NCBI GenBank assembly: GCA_902560875.1
Contig: CACENO010000002.1
Coordinates: 43,864-107,863, forward strand
Direction of reading: 5' to 3'
DNA: 64,000 nt
Origin: an uncultured Prochlorococcus sp.
GTDB lineage: Bacteria; Cyanobacteriota; Cyanobacteriia; PCC-6307; Cyanobiaceae
Shown here one piece after another: positions 34,144 through 44,802 of this stretch (position 1 is the stretch's first letter; each line of letters begins with the position of its first letter). The position numbers and the translations under genes were made by a program. The notes under the pieces are model-generated. The model saw only the letters and a program-made list of their open reading frames with translations, ran no database searches and was not told the origin of the DNA.

Positions 34144-35685
34144 TTGATGCCCCCTCTTCGCAATCTTTCACAAAATTCTCCACGCTTCTCTGGGCCTACC
34201 GCTCCAAGGAAGAGATATCTCCATGCAAAAGAGCAAAAAGTTATAGGTAATAAATCTGATCTATTTGTTAAATCTAGTGGGTTTCATCCTTTAACAAATT
34301 CTTCTGTTAACCAGCAACTGAAATCATATGAAGTTGAGGTAAAAGGAACATTTGATCAAATTGTTCCATTCCTGAAAAGACTTTCAGAAATACAACATCA
34401 TCAAAATTTTGTTCCTGAAGCTCAGCAGTTAGCCTTATCTGAACTTGGATTTGAATTGCCTGATCATGTATTAGCTAAAGCGTGGGTGAGGCCTCTTGAT
34501 ATGAGGGCTTTATTTGCATGGTGCGTTTTTCAGGCTCACAAACAAGCTAGTGATCGTTTTTTTGAATCGGATCCTTTGCATGGCTCAGAACAAAGTCAAG
34601 AAACAAAGACTTTCCAAACTTTTCTTTCGGAGTGTGGATTTCATCTGTTAGATGTAACGCCTTGTGCCGATGGCCGTTTGGCGCACACAATTGCATATGT
34701 TTTGCGCATCCCTTTTAGTTCAGTTCGTCGTCGATCCCATGCAGGAGCACTCTTTGATATTGAGAACACTGTTAATCGTTGGGTAAAGACTGAGCATCGA
34801 AGATATAGAGAAGCAACGCCGAATTCGGCCCAAACCCCTACTCGCTATTTAAAGGTTGTTACCTATCACTTCAGCTCTGTGGACCCCTCTCATCAAGGTT
34901 GTGCGGCCCATGGGAGTGATGATGCTTTAGCCGCAGCAGCAGGCCTTCAGCGATTACTTGATTTCCGCCAATCAATTGAGAATAGTTTTTGCTGTGGTGC
35001 TTCAGTAGATCTATTGCTAATAGGACTTGATACAGATACTGATGCAATCAGAGTTCATGTCCCTTCTGCAGATAGCGAAATGGATCTAGATAAGTGGGTC
35101 TGTGCTTTAGACCTCTATAGAGAGACGCAATCACTATCAGCTATTCAGGCAACGGAAAGAATTTTTCATAGAGTTGAAGCGAGTGCTCCTGCAACTCCTG
35201 ATTCGGGAATGATTACCTTTATTACTAGATTGATATCTAATAACATTTCTCAGATTGATTATGTTCGTGAACTACATAATGGACCTTACCCAGATGCCGG
35301 ACATGCTGAAAGATTTATAGGCGTAGGAATTGGTTTTAAAGAAGTTCATTTGAGAAATCTCACTTATTTTTCACATCTTGATACCGTGGAAGAGGGAGCA
35401 CCTGATTTAGATGTTGGCGTGAAGATTTTCACGGGCTTAAATCTATCTCGAGATCTGCCGATACCTGTAGTTATTCGCTTTGATTACTCAGGTAAAGTGC
35501 CTGGGGCTAGAGACCGTGCAATAGCTGATTGCCATCGTGTTAATGAGGCCATTGCAGTACGTTATCGAGATTTAGTAGGCGATGGCTTGCTTCACACTTA
35601 TCTGACAATTAGAGATCGAGACCAAAGAGTCCCCGCGGAAGTTGTAGGCTCTTCACTCGATCCTTCACTCAAGGAGGTTCACTAA
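34144..35685 (+). CDS. csoS3: Carboxysomal carbonic anhydrase CsoSCA
   Basis: Position after csoS2; CSPLH-less beta-like CA family sequence (HAGALFDIENTVNRWVKTEHRRYREA; FSSVDPSHQGCAAHGSDD). Confidence 0.95.
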   Translation: MMPPLRNLSQNSPRFSGPTAPRKRYLHAKEQKVIGNKSDLFVKSSGFHPLTNSSVNQQLKSYEVEVKGTFDQIVPFLKRLSEIQHHQNFVPEAQQLALSELGFELPDHVLAKAWVRPLDMRALFAWCVFQAHKQASDRFFESDPLHGSEQSQETKTFQTFLSECGFHLLDVTPCADGRLAHTIAYVLRIPFSSVRRRSHAGALFDIENTVNRWVKTEHRRYREATPNSAQTPTRYLKVVTYHFSSVDPSHQGCAAHGSDDALAAAAGLQRLLDFRQSIENSFCCGASVDLLLIGLDTDTDAIRVHVPSADSEMDLDKWVCALDLYRETQSLSAIQATERIFHRVEASAPATPDSGMITFITRLISNNISQIDYVRELHNGPYPDAGHAERFIGVGIGFKEVHLRNLTYFSHLDTVEEGAPDLDVGVKIFTGLNLSRDLPIPVVIRFDYSGKVPGARDRAIADCHRVNEAIAVRYRDLVGDGLLHTYLTIRDRDQRVPAEVVGSSLDPSLKEVH

Positions 35686-35686
35686 C

Positions 35687-35962
35687 ATGTTGATTTGTAA
35701 AGTCCTAAAGCCACTTGTCTCAACAAACAGAATTCCCGGACTTGAGCATAAACATCTCCAAGTCGTACTTGATGGTAGTTCGAAAAAGGTTGCTGTTGAT
35801 GCGGTGGGCTGCAAGCCAGATGACTGGGTGATTTGTGTTGGGAGTTCAGCAGCTAGAGAAGCTGCTGGAAGTAAGTCTTATCCAAGTGATCTCACAATCA
35901 TTGGAATTATTGATTATTGGGACCCTGATTCTCCCAAATCCCCTCAAGGGAGTTCTGCTTAA
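35687..35962 (+). CDS. csoS4A: Carboxysome vertex protein (BMV family)
   Basis: MLICKVLKPLVSTNRIPGLEHKHLQVVLD; operon position. Confidence 0.96.
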   Translation: MLICKVLKPLVSTNRIPGLEHKHLQVVLDGSSKKVAVDAVGCKPDDWVICVGSSAAREAAGSKSYPSDLTIIGIIDYWDPDSPKSPQGSSA

Positions 35963-36213
35963 TGGAAATAATGCAGGTTGTTGGACGGATGGTCTGTACG
36001 CAAAGAGTGGACGGGTTAAATCATATGGATCTCCGCATACTTCGCAATAGCAGTGGTAAACAATTAGTAGCCGTTGACCCAGTGGGAGCTCGAGAAGGTA
36101 ATTGGGTGTTCACCGCTACTGGTACTGCAGCCCGATTTGCTTGTCCTAATCCAGCGACTCAGACAGATTTAACTATCGAAGGGATTATTGATTTTTGGTT
36201 TCCAGACGGATAA
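35962..36213 (+). CDS. csoS4B: Carboxysome vertex protein (BMV family)
   Basis: MEIMQVVGRMVCTQRVDGLNHMDLRILRN; 1-bp overlap with csoS4A. Confidence 0.96.
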   Translation: MEIMQVVGRMVCTQRVDGLNHMDLRILRNSSGKQLVAVDPVGAREGNWVFTATGTAARFACPNPATQTDLTIEGIIDFWFPDG

Positions 36214-36255
36214 TTTTTTGAATTGATTGCGACTCTTTATTTTTACTTTGACTTT

Positions 36256-36807
36256 ATGACTAATTCATCAGCTTCTTCATCTCCTAATGCATCTAATCAA
36301 ACAGTTGATGTTTCTCCAGTTTTAACTGATCAGAAAAAGTCTGGATCTACTAAAACAAGAGCTGCTGGTGGAAGAGATGCATCGAAAACAACTTCTGTTG
36401 AACGTAGTAAAAAGTCATCCGGTTCAATTAAGTCAAATCCTGAAAACAGTCGAAGAAAGGGAGGTGGCGGGAATTTTGGTTCATCTCATACGTTCTCATT
36501 CTCTTCTTTTCGTAAGGGAATTGCTCTAGGGATGATTGAAACTCGTGGGATGGTTCCTGCTATAGAGGCAGCTGATGCTATGACAAAAGCAGCTGAGGTA
36601 ACACTTGTAGCAAGGGAATATGTTGGAGGTGGTTATGTCACAGTTATGGTCCGTGGAGAGACAGGAGCCGTGAATGCTTCAGTTCGTGCAGGAGCAGATG
36701 CTTGTGAGCGTGTAGGTGATGGTTTGGTTGCAGCTCATATAATTGCTCGACCTGATTCGGGGGTTGAACCTGCTTTGACTCCTAGTGGTGCTAAACGTAG
36801 ATATTAA
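36256..36807 (+). CDS. csoS1E: BMC-domain shell protein with long Ser/Lys-rich N-terminal extension (CsoS1E-like)
   Basis: BMC domain near-identical to csoS1 (KGIALGMIETRGMVPAIEAADAMTKAAEV); ATG at 36256 (MTNSSASSSPNAS) preferred over upstream TTG. Confidence 0.85.
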   Translation: MTNSSASSSPNASNQTVDVSPVLTDQKKSGSTKTRAAGGRDASKTTSVERSKKSSGSIKSNPENSRRKGGGGNFGSSHTFSFSSFRKGIALGMIETRGMVPAIEAADAMTKAAEVTLVAREYVGGGYVTVMVRGETGAVNASVRAGADACERVGDGLVAAHIIARPDSGVEPALTPSGAKRRY

Positions 36808-36894
36808 AATTCCTTTTTTGAATTTTTGGGCTTTTTAGTCCGAACAATTTTTTTGATGCTCTAAGTTCAGCATGCAATCAAAGCATACCTATTA

Positions 36895-37146
36895 ATGGAG
36901 AAATGGCAGGTTAAAAAACGGCCTCTTTGCCTTGAGAGACGCTTTGAATTTAAAAGTTATTCAGAAACCAGAGAATTCTTGGAGCAACTTGGGGATTTGA
37001 GTGAAGAGAAAAAGATTTTCCCTGATATAAGTTTTGGGAGAACTTACGTGAATCTCACGATTCGGCCAGAAGGTGAAGCTAATGACTCTCAGATTACAGA
37101 TGTAGAGAAAAACTTTGCTTCTGAGATAAATGGACTCCTCAATTGA
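36895..37146 (+). CDS. Pterin-4a-carbinolamine dehydratase-like protein (acRAF-like RuBisCO assembly factor)
   Basis: Short PCD-fold-like sequence ([44 protein letters not shown]) in cso locus. Confidence 0.8.
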   Translation: MEKWQVKKRPLCLERRFEFKSYSETREFLEQLGDLSEEKKIFPDISFGRTYVNLTIRPEGEANDSQITDVEKNFASEINGLLN

Positions 37147-38038
37147 TCTCTCTGCCGAATATGTTGAATCAGGTGTGGCTGATGTCCTTAATCAGTTAGA
37201 TAGTGAATTAGTTGGATTAAAACCAGTTAAAACTCGTATCAAAGAGATTGCAGCTTTGCTCTTGGTTGATCGAGCTAGGGAGTCATTAGAACTTTCTTCA
37301 AAGAAACCAGCCCTCCATATGTCTTTTACGGGTCGACCTGGTACTGGAAAAACTACTGTTGCAAACAGAATTTCACAGATTTTGCATAGGTTAGGTTATT
37401 TAAGAAAAGGTCATGTCGTTAATGCCACTAGAGATGATCTTGTAGGACAATATGTTGGTCATACTGCACCTAAAACGAAAGAGATGATAAAAAGAGCACA
37501 GGGAGGTGTTCTTTTTATTGATGAAGCTTATTACCTTCATAAGTCTGGCAATGAGAGAGATTATGGGAGTGAGGCTATTGAGATACTTATGCAGGGTATG
37601 GAGCAAGAAAGAGATGGTTTCATAGTTATTTTTGCAGGTTATAAAGATTTAATGGAATCTTTTTATCGCTCTAATCAAGGCCTTTATTCAAGAGTTGCAC
37701 ATCATATTGATTTCCCTGATTACACCAATCAAGAATTAATGGAGATCGCTAATCTTTTTTTATTAGAACAAAATTATTCTTTTAGTCAAAAAGCTTCAAT
37801 CGTATTTGCAGATTATATTCAGCGCCGACGAGAACTTCCGTTTTTCGCGAATGCCAGATCAATTCGTAATGCTCTTGATAGAACAAGACTTAGACAAGCT
37901 AATCGATTATTTTCTAAAGAGGATACTTTGTTAACTCGTCAACAACTAATGATTATTGAGGCCGAAGATATTTTGGCTAGTAGAGTCTTTAAAGGTGAAG
38001 TTGAGGGACATGAATTTGTTAATTCTGATTCAAATTAG
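37130..38038 (+). CDS. cbbX: CbbX-type AAA+ RuBisCO activase
   Basis: [71 protein letters not shown]. Confidence 0.94.
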   Translation: MDSSIDLSAEYVESGVADVLNQLDSELVGLKPVKTRIKEIAALLLVDRARESLELSSKKPALHMSFTGRPGTGKTTVANRISQILHRLGYLRKGHVVNATRDDLVGQYVGHTAPKTKEMIKRAQGGVLFIDEAYYLHKSGNERDYGSEAIEILMQGMEQERDGFIVIFAGYKDLMESFYRSNQGLYSRVAHHIDFPDYTNQELMEIANLFLLEQNYSFSQKASIVFADYIQRRRELPFFANARSIRNALDRTRLRQANRLFSKEDTLLTRQQLMIIEAEDILASRVFKGEVEGHEFVNSDSN

Positions 38039-38055
38039 ACTTGAAATGGATTCTT

Positions 38056-38307
38056 TCAACTCTCAGACCCTTCTTCTTTTGGCTGTTCCAGGTCTCGTTT
38101 GATTAAAACCATCAAGTATGAGGGCGCTTTGTAACGCCCTGGAAGGCACCTATTCAAAGTTTCTAAGTGGCTCCAGCAGACTGTTCGTTGGATTTCTTTA
38201 GGGCTGCGGCCTTCTTGGACAAGGCGCCTCAATGCCTTGCAATAAAGCGGATAACCAGCTTCTAGTTCGCCTATTGTCAACTTGGCCGCAGGCATGACGA
38301 GTCGCAA
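38056..38307 (-). CDS. DUF3136-type cyanobacterial small protein
   Basis: KLTIGELEAGYPLYCKALRRLVQEGRSPKEIQRTVCWSHLETLNRCLPGRYKAPSYL. Confidence 0.75.
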   Translation of the reverse strand: MRLVMPAAKLTIGELEAGYPLYCKALRRLVQEGRSPKEIQRTVCWSHLETLNRCLPGRYKAPSYLMVLIKRDLEQPKEEGSES

Positions 38308-38532
38308 TTAGAGACTTAATTTAGACAATCATCGGTACGCATTGCAAAGTGGCACCTCTTTAAGATGTGCTTTTTGTATGAATGAGCTGTATCTATTGCT
38401 ATGAAAGGGGTTACCCATGTGCTCAGAGCATTGATACTTCTTTTTTCTCCCCTAAACAAAGGGCTCTTGGGGGTTGTGATCTATAAATAATCGATTTATT
38501 TCTTCAAGAGTCTATTGAAATTTTGATCATTT

Positions 38533-38934
38533 TTAATTGTTTCCTAGCCATGCGATGCAATCAATTTCCACCTTGGCCCCTTTTGGAAGAGAGGAGACTT
38601 CTATGCATGCTCTTGCAGGGCTTGTTCCATTCATAAAGGTTTCTGAATATATTGAATTCACTTTCTCAAAATCTTTAAGGTCTACCAGAAAAATAGTTGT
38701 TTTAACTACTCGAGATGTTGTAGTACCTCCTGCTTCTAAGACTGATTTTAAGTTGCTAAGGACTTGACGCGTTTCTGCTTCTATGTCCCCATTTCCTACT
38801 AGTTTGCCGCTTTTTGGGTCAAGGGGGATTTGCCCAGAACAATAAAGCCATCCTCCAGCAAGTACGGCTTGGCTATATGGCCCAACAGGTGAGGGCGCAC
38901 CTTTTGTGAAAATTGCTTTTGATGTGGAGTTCAT
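38533..38934 (-). CDS. ridA: RidA/YjgF family enamine/imine deaminase
   Basis: GAPSPVGPYSQAVLAGGWLYCSGQIPLDP; CIEVSSLPKGAKVEIDCIA. Confidence 0.95.
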   Translation of the reverse strand: MNSTSKAIFTKGAPSPVGPYSQAVLAGGWLYCSGQIPLDPKSGKLVGNGDIEAETRQVLSNLKSVLEAGGTTTSRVVKTTIFLVDLKDFEKVNSIYSETFMNGTSPARACIEVSSLPKGAKVEIDCIAWLGNN

Positions 38935-39090
38935 TTAAAGAATAGTTGCTCTTTTTTGATTCTATTACTTATATAGTTCAGTTAATTGGAACAAATATAT
39001 TTTGAATTTTATGCCTTACTCTTACAAGTAGTTCTTAGATTAGATTCTAAAAGTATATACTTTGATGTGGATTTTAACTTTTTGCTTGGT

Positions 39091-39846
39091 TCACCAATTA
39101 TCTTTGTTTGACCTTAATCTGGTGAATTCTTCAACATTTTTTGCACGAAAAAAAAGATTCGTTTCTTTTTCCTCTCTTATGGTACTAGGCAGGCTTAGAA
39201 GACCTTCAGCCCTCATTTTTATTGTATTTCTAAGCCGCTTTTGTATTGGCATGTCTTCTGGGAAAATTGATACTGCCCAGCGTAGATTTGCTTCTGTGTA
39301 CTCATGAGCACAGTATACTTCTGTTTCGTCTGGCAATGCCTTAAGGTAGTTCAGAGACTTATACATTTCTTGCGCAGTTCCTTCAAAAAGACGTCCACAT
39401 CCTGCGCCAAATAATGTGTCACCACAAAACAAAGCTGGTCTTGAAATTAGTGGATTATTAAATGATATGTAGTAGGCTAAATGTGCATTGGTATGACCTG
39501 CTACTTCTAGGACTTTTACAGTGCTTCCCATCAGAGAGAATTCATCACCATGCGAAACTGAAATGGTTTGGAAGGGTATTCGCTTGATGTCAGCTTTAGA
39601 TGCAATTATATTTGCCTTTGGCCAATAATTAAGAAGGCCTTTTGTTCCTCCAATATGATCATTATGGTGATGAGTTTGAATTATGCTTATAAGTTTTAGT
39701 TCTTTGCTTTCGAGCCATTTAGCTACAGGCTCTGTCACAGATGGATCGATTATTACAGCTTCGCTTCCACGACTCCATATCCAGATGATGTTGTCTTCAA
39801 GAACTTGAAGTCCATGTATTGAGTAACTGCTTTTTTCTTTGCACAT
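39091..39846 (-). CDS. gloB: Hydroxyacylglutathione hydrolase (glyoxalase II)
   Basis: [38 protein letters not shown]. Confidence 0.95.
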   Translation of the reverse strand: MCKEKSSYSIHGLQVLEDNIIWIWSRGSEAVIIDPSVTEPVAKWLESKELKLISIIQTHHHNDHIGGTKGLLNYWPKANIIASKADIKRIPFQTISVSHGDEFSLMGSTVKVLEVAGHTNAHLAYYISFNNPLISRPALFCGDTLFGAGCGRLFEGTAQEMYKSLNYLKALPDETEVYCAHEYTEANLRWAVSIFPEDMPIQKRLRNTIKMRAEGLLSLPSTIREEKETNLFFRAKNVEEFTRLRSNKDNW

Positions 39847-39897
39847 TTCAGAAAAAGGGGGGAGGGATCGTTAAAGTTCAATCTGGCGAGTCATTCC

Positions 39898-40530
39898 ATG
39901 ATTACGGTTGCGCTAGCTAAAGGGGCCTTATTAAAAGGGTCAGTTTCACGTTTTGCCAAGGCAGGACTTGATTTTTCAACAGTTTTAGATCCTGACAATC
40001 GTCAATTAATGGTCCCTTCAATCTGTGGTCGTGCAAGAGCTCTTTTAGTACGTAATGGCGATGTGCCTGTATATGTAGCTTATGGTCAGGCGCAGTTAGG
40101 TGTCGTTGGATTTGATGTGCTAAGCGAAAAGCAAATGCAACTGGCACATTTAATCGATCTAGGTTTTGGTGGTTGCAGAATGTCAGTTGCAGTCAAAGAA
40201 AGTAGTGGTTACAGAAGAGCGATTGACTTGCCTCCTCATTGCAGAGTTGCAAGCAAGTTTACCCATTGTGCAAGAACATATTTTGACAAAATTGACCTTC
40301 CTGTTGAGCTTGTTCATTTGACTGGTTCAGTTGAGCTGGGCCCAATAACTGGTATGGCAGAAGCAATAGTTGATTTGGTCGCGACAGGGCGTACTTTGCG
40401 AGATAATGGATTGATATCAATTGAAGACCTTTTTCATTCATCAGCTCGATTAGTCGGGAATCCCCTTGCCTTGAGGATGGATGTTGGAGAGCTCCAATCA
40501 ATTGTTGATCTAATTCGCTCAGAAGAGTGA
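39898..40530 (+). CDS. hisG: ATP phosphoribosyltransferase, short form
   Basis: [25 protein letters not shown]; 210 aa (HisG-S class). Confidence 0.95.
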   Translation: MITVALAKGALLKGSVSRFAKAGLDFSTVLDPDNRQLMVPSICGRARALLVRNGDVPVYVAYGQAQLGVVGFDVLSEKQMQLAHLIDLGFGGCRMSVAVKESSGYRRAIDLPPHCRVASKFTHCARTYFDKIDLPVELVHLTGSVELGPITGMAEAIVDLVATGRTLRDNGLISIEDLFHSSARLVGNPLALRMDVGELQSIVDLIRSEE

Positions 40531-40546
40531 TCAAGTAACACCTCTA

Positions 40547-42343
40547 ATGGCTTTGAATGATTTCCAACGTGTAAGACGTTTAGGACGTTACTTGGAGCAG
40601 GATAGAAAGCGGTTAGCATTAATTTTTTTAATTCTCCTTCCAGTTGCTTTTGCTGGAGCTATTCAACCACTTTTAGTTGGTCAAGCAATAAGTGTCTTAA
40701 GGGGTGAGGCAACTTTTTACTTTTTAAAGGATTTGCCGATGAGTTCATCTATAAGGTTTTTGATTGGGGGGTTATTAATATCAGTTTTGCTTAGATTGTT
40801 TTTGCAGGGATATCAGACTTATAACATTCAGGCTGTAGGTCAGCGACTTACTGCTCGCATAAGGCATGATCTTTTTTCTCATGCGATGGCCCTGTCTCTG
40901 CGCTATCACGAAAGAATGCCAGTAGGAAAACTTCTCACTAGGTTGACTAGTGATGTTGATGCATTATCTGAAGTATTTGGTAGCGGAGCAGTAGGAGTTT
41001 TGGCTGATGTAGTGAGTCTATTAGTAATAGCAGTTACTATGCTTCTAGTTGATTGGCGACTAGGATTTTTATTGCTACTTACACAAATACCTGTTACATT
41101 CTTTATCCTCTGGCTCCAGAAGAGATATAGACGAGCTAATTATAAAGTTAGAGAAGAACTTTCACAGTTAAATGCAGATTTTCAGGAGAATCTGCAAGGA
41201 CTTGAGGTCGTTCAGATGTTTCGCCGAGAAAACATCAATGGACGTAAATTTAATAAGACAGGGTTGATTTACCGTCAAGCAGTTAATGGAACTATTTTTT
41301 ATGATAGTAGCATTTCTGCATTCATAGAATGGGTTTCATTAGCTGCAGTTGCAACTGTTCTTGCCGTTGGTGGTTTGATGGTAACTGCAGGAACAATGGG
41401 ATTAGGTCCCTTGACTACTTTTATACTTTATTCTCAAAGACTGTTTGAACCACTTCGTCAACTAGCTGAGCGATTTACTCAGATACAAGGAGGGTTGACT
41501 GCAGTTGAAAGGATAGGAGAGTTGTTAGAGCAAAAGATTGAAATTTCTGATAATGATCCAATAAAAACAAGTTCAATTGAGTTGGCGAATTCTTCTAGAG
41601 GCGATTTAGGTGAAGTGATTTTTGAGAATGTCAGTTTTTCTTATCGACCCGACGAGCCAATTCTTAGAAATCTTGACTTTAGAATTGCACCTGGTGAAAA
41701 TGTTGCTTTAGTTGGTCCTACTGGTTCTGGGAAAACAACATTAATTAGATTACTTTGTAGGCTTTATGAACCTCAGAATGGAAGGATTCTTATAGATGGA
41801 AATGATATTAGGAGAATTCCAATTTCTTACCTGCGTAAGCAGTTAGGAGTTGTACTTCAAGACACTTTTTTGTTTAGTGGCAATGTTGCTGAAAATTTGA
41901 GATTGGATACAGAAATTGATGATGTTCGTTTAATAGAAATTTGCAGAGACCTTGGGTTGCAAAATCTTTTATCTAAGTTGCCCAGTGGTTTGAATACTGA
42001 GTTGAGAGAACGTGGCTCAAACCTTTCTTCAGGGGAGCGTCAATTGTTATCGGTCGCCAGAGTAGCAATTCGCAATCCGAGGGTTTTGATAATGGATGAA
42101 GCGACAGCTTTTATGGACCCTTCAACTGAAGCGACTTTACAAAGAGACTTAGACAGGTTGCTAGAAAAAAGAACTGCGCTGGTAATTGCACATCGTCTTG
42201 CAACAGTTGAATCTGCCGATCGCATTTTAGTTTTAAGAAGGGGTGTCTTGGTAGAGCAGGGAACCCATAAGGAGCTTCGTGATTTAGGTGGCCTATATGC
42301 ACAATTGGCTGATTTGCAAGAGCGTGGCTTGGCTAAACTTTGA
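40547..42343 (+). CDS. ABC exporter (transmembrane + ATPase)
   Basis: TM domain followed by LVGPTGSGKTTLIRLL Walker A, LSSGERQLLSVAR signature. Confidence 0.94.
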   Translation: MALNDFQRVRRLGRYLEQDRKRLALIFLILLPVAFAGAIQPLLVGQAISVLRGEATFYFLKDLPMSSSIRFLIGGLLISVLLRLFLQGYQTYNIQAVGQRLTARIRHDLFSHAMALSLRYHERMPVGKLLTRLTSDVDALSEVFGSGAVGVLADVVSLLVIAVTMLLVDWRLGFLLLLTQIPVTFFILWLQKRYRRANYKVREELSQLNADFQENLQGLEVVQMFRRENINGRKFNKTGLIYRQAVNGTIFYDSSISAFIEWVSLAAVATVLAVGGLMVTAGTMGLGPLTTFILYSQRLFEPLRQLAERFTQIQGGLTAVERIGELLEQKIEISDNDPIKTSSIELANSSRGDLGEVIFENVSFSYRPDEPILRNLDFRIAPGENVALVGPTGSGKTTLIRLLCRLYEPQNGRILIDGNDIRRIPISYLRKQLGVVLQDTFLFSGNVAENLRLDTEIDDVRLIEICRDLGLQNLLSKLPSGLNTELRERGSNLSSGERQLLSVARVAIRNPRVLIMDEATAFMDPSTEATLQRDLDRLLEKRTALVIAHRLATVESADRILVLRRGVLVEQGTHKELRDLGGLYAQLADLQERGLAKL

Positions 42344-42401
42344 TTAAGAGGTCATATGATTATGATTATCAAGAAGGATCAAGGTAGTTGAGAGAAGAAA
42401 T

Positions 42402-42905
42402 TTGATTAGCTCTTTTGCCCTCTCTACTGAAGAACTTCGAGAGTCTTATGGGCAAGGAGCATGTCATTGCCCTTCACCTAATGAGCAGATGACCTTAGTA
42501 TTTAGTCAATCTAAAGCTTTGGATTTAGTAGAGCTTGAACAGTTGCTTCAGTCAGTTGGGTGGAGTCATAGACCACCTCGTAAAGTCAAGAAAGCATTAG
42601 ATAACAGTTTACTTAAAGTAGGTTTATGGAAGCATGATCCCAAATTCCCTCGTCTGATTGGATTCGCTAGGTGTACTGGGGATGGATTGATTGAGGCAAC
42701 TGTCTGGGATGTTGCAGTGCTCCCGATCTATCAGGGTTTTGGTCTTGGGAAACAGCTAATGATTTATATCAAAAAATCACTTAAAGAAATTGGTATTAGA
42801 AGAATTACGTTATTCGCTGATCCTGGAGTTGTGGAGTTTTACACGAGACAAGGTTGGGTGCTCGAACCAAAAGGACATAGATGTGCTTTTTGGTATGCTA
42901 ATTAA
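42402..42905 (+). CDS. GNAT-family N-acetyltransferase
   Basis: WDVAVLPIYQGFGLGKQLMIYI acetyl-CoA motif. Confidence 0.88.
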   Translation: MISSFALSTEELRESYGQGACHCPSPNEQMTLVFSQSKALDLVELEQLLQSVGWSHRPPRKVKKALDNSLLKVGLWKHDPKFPRLIGFARCTGDGLIEATVWDVAVLPIYQGFGLGKQLMIYIKKSLKEIGIRRITLFADPGVVEFYTRQGWVLEPKGHRCAFWYAN

Positions 42906-43022
42906 TAGGTATAGTCTAGTATTTTGGTGGGCGGAATACTCTTGTAATTTAATATAGAAGTTGAATCTTTTTTGTTGAAAATATTTTTTCATTAATAATA
43001 ACTACTAGAATTAAATGCTTTA

Positions 43023-43742
43023 TTATTTTGAGGAATAATATTCATTTGCAAGAATTCTAGAACTTTCACCTCTTATCCAGCGAGATCGTAACCTTGCATT
43101 TTTTATTGCTTTTGTAAAAACATTAATATTTTTCCATCCACGGTCATCGCTATAAATAGGTATTCCTATTCCTTTGATATTTTGTTTTGGTATCCTCCTG
43201 ATTAAGTCTAGATCTTCCATTAGATAAAGTGGCCTATACCCACCTATTTGTTGATATAATTTTCTGCTTATTAGTAAACCTTGGTCACCATATGGCCGTT
43301 TGAATAAATGTGACCTTATGGCGACAGAAAACTCCATCAGCCTAAGGGCAAAACTCTTACCTTCAACTTTTAATGTGAAATACCAAGCTATATTTTCTGA
43401 TGAGGATTGATTAATTATTTTTTTTATAAAATGCGGCCAGTTTATTGGCAATCTGCTATCAGCATGAAGAAAAAGAATCCAATCTCCTTTTGTGTTGTAG
43501 GCACCATGCTGAAGTTGAGCGCCTCTATTTGCTTCAGTTATTTGGAGGGTATTTGCTCCAGCCAATTGTGAAACTGAGAGGGTGAGATCTTTACTGCAAG
43601 CATCGCAAATACAAATTTCCAATTCATCTGGCCAGCGTTGCAGATCAGCTATTAATAATGGAAGGTGACTCGCCTCATTAAGACTTGGAATGACAATGCT
43701 CAGTGTTTGTGATTTTTTAGCCATGCCATGGATAAAGGTCAT
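43023..43742 (-). CDS. Family 2 glycosyltransferase (TIGR04283-like)
   Basis: SIVIPSLNEASHLPLLIADLQ, ILFLHADSRLP, YGDQGLLISRKLYQQIGGY. Confidence 0.88.
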   Translation of the reverse strand: MTFIHGMAKKSQTLSIVIPSLNEASHLPLLIADLQRWPDELEICICDACSKDLTLSVSQLAGANTLQITEANRGAQLQHGAYNTKGDWILFLHADSRLPINWPHFIKKIINQSSSENIAWYFTLKVEGKSFALRLMEFSVAIRSHLFKRPYGDQGLLISRKLYQQIGGYRPLYLMEDLDLIRRIPKQNIKGIGIPIYSDDRGWKNINVFTKAIKNARLRSRWIRGESSRILANEYYSSK

Positions 43743-44358
43743 CTAATTGATCAAGATCGTTTTTTTGAAGGAGCAACCTCGGTTTTATTTTATTGGCATT
43801 AGCTTTGTCAATTGTTTTCTTAAAGACTTGATTTGTTCCCCAAGGTATTCCACTAAAAGGCCATGTTGCTACAGGTTTGACAAGGTCACCAGTTAACCCC
43901 ATTAACCAATAACCACCATCAAAAGAAGGGCCCAGGACTAGTTCATCCTTCTTTAAATATTCAATTGCTTCGATTATATCAAGTTGGCAAAGATTAGGTA
44001 AATCCGTTCCTATGAGAATTGTGGTTTTAGAAGCTTTGAAATGGGATTGCTTCCCTTGCGCTATTAATACTTGCCTTCTCATGCGATGTCCAAGTGTTCC
44101 TTCTCCTTGCAGGATAATTCTTTTAATTCCTTCTTGTTTTCCCCATCTTTTGGCTGCTTTTGGTGATAACCCAGAAATTGCAAAATGTATATCGATTAGG
44201 CCTTTGTCTTCAAGTGATTGTGCTACACCAATTGTATGCTTTGTTAGACGAAGTTGTATTGAGGAAGCTCCTTTTGCCCCAATGTCAGCTGCAAGCCTTT
44301 TTTTACAACGACCTATGGCAGGCCAACGAGCCATTATAACTAGAGCGGGCTTGTTCAT
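43717..44358 (-). CDS. TIGR04282-like glycosyltransferase (CofC/GT-A fold)
   Basis: [47 protein letters not shown]. Confidence 0.88.
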   Translation of the reverse strand: MNKPALVIMARWPAIGRCKKRLAADIGAKGASSIQLRLTKHTIGVAQSLEDKGLIDIHFAISGLSPKAAKRWGKQEGIKRIILQGEGTLGHRMRRQVLIAQGKQSHFKASKTTILIGTDLPNLCQLDIIEAIEYLKKDELVLGPSFDGGYWLMGLTGDLVKPVATWPFSGIPWGTNQVFKKTIDKANANKIKPRLLLQKNDLDQLDDLYPWHG

Positions 44359-44802
44359 GCAATTTAATTGCTATGACTAGTTGCGGTTATTTCTTTTTTA
44401 ATGAGTTGATGTTTGAAACTAGCTCTAGTCATATTAATAGTAGATTAAATTTTCTAATTGCTCAGAAATTTCTAAGAATTATATAAAAAGTTCAGATAGA
44501 AGCCTTTTTAGGATGGAAAAGGTTGCTTTCCAAAAAAGAAGGGTCCAGGGAAGTATCTCAAAATTGCTTTCTTGCGCTGAAATTGATGTACGCATTTGAT
44601 GATTAAGTAACTCTTCGTTTCAGCCTTTTTTGATAAGTCTGCCTGCTTAGGACAAATTTCCTACTTGAATTGGGGAAGAAAACAAGTGAGGGCAGGACTT
44701 CTCTTGATCACGAGCAGTTAAGAGTGCCTGCTTTAGTGTTTGGTGACGAAATGCCTTTAAGGCTAGAAATGCTTAGATTCAGCTTCCTATTAGAAAAGAC
44801 CA

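Noticed and set aside
33725-34183. 152-aa minus ORF
   Set aside because: Antisense to the csoS2 3' end
44360-44802. Possible oriC upstream of dnaA
   Set aside because: No cluster of TTATCCACA-like boxes seen by eye; dnaA in this group need not mark the origin. GC-skew over the whole genome would be needed
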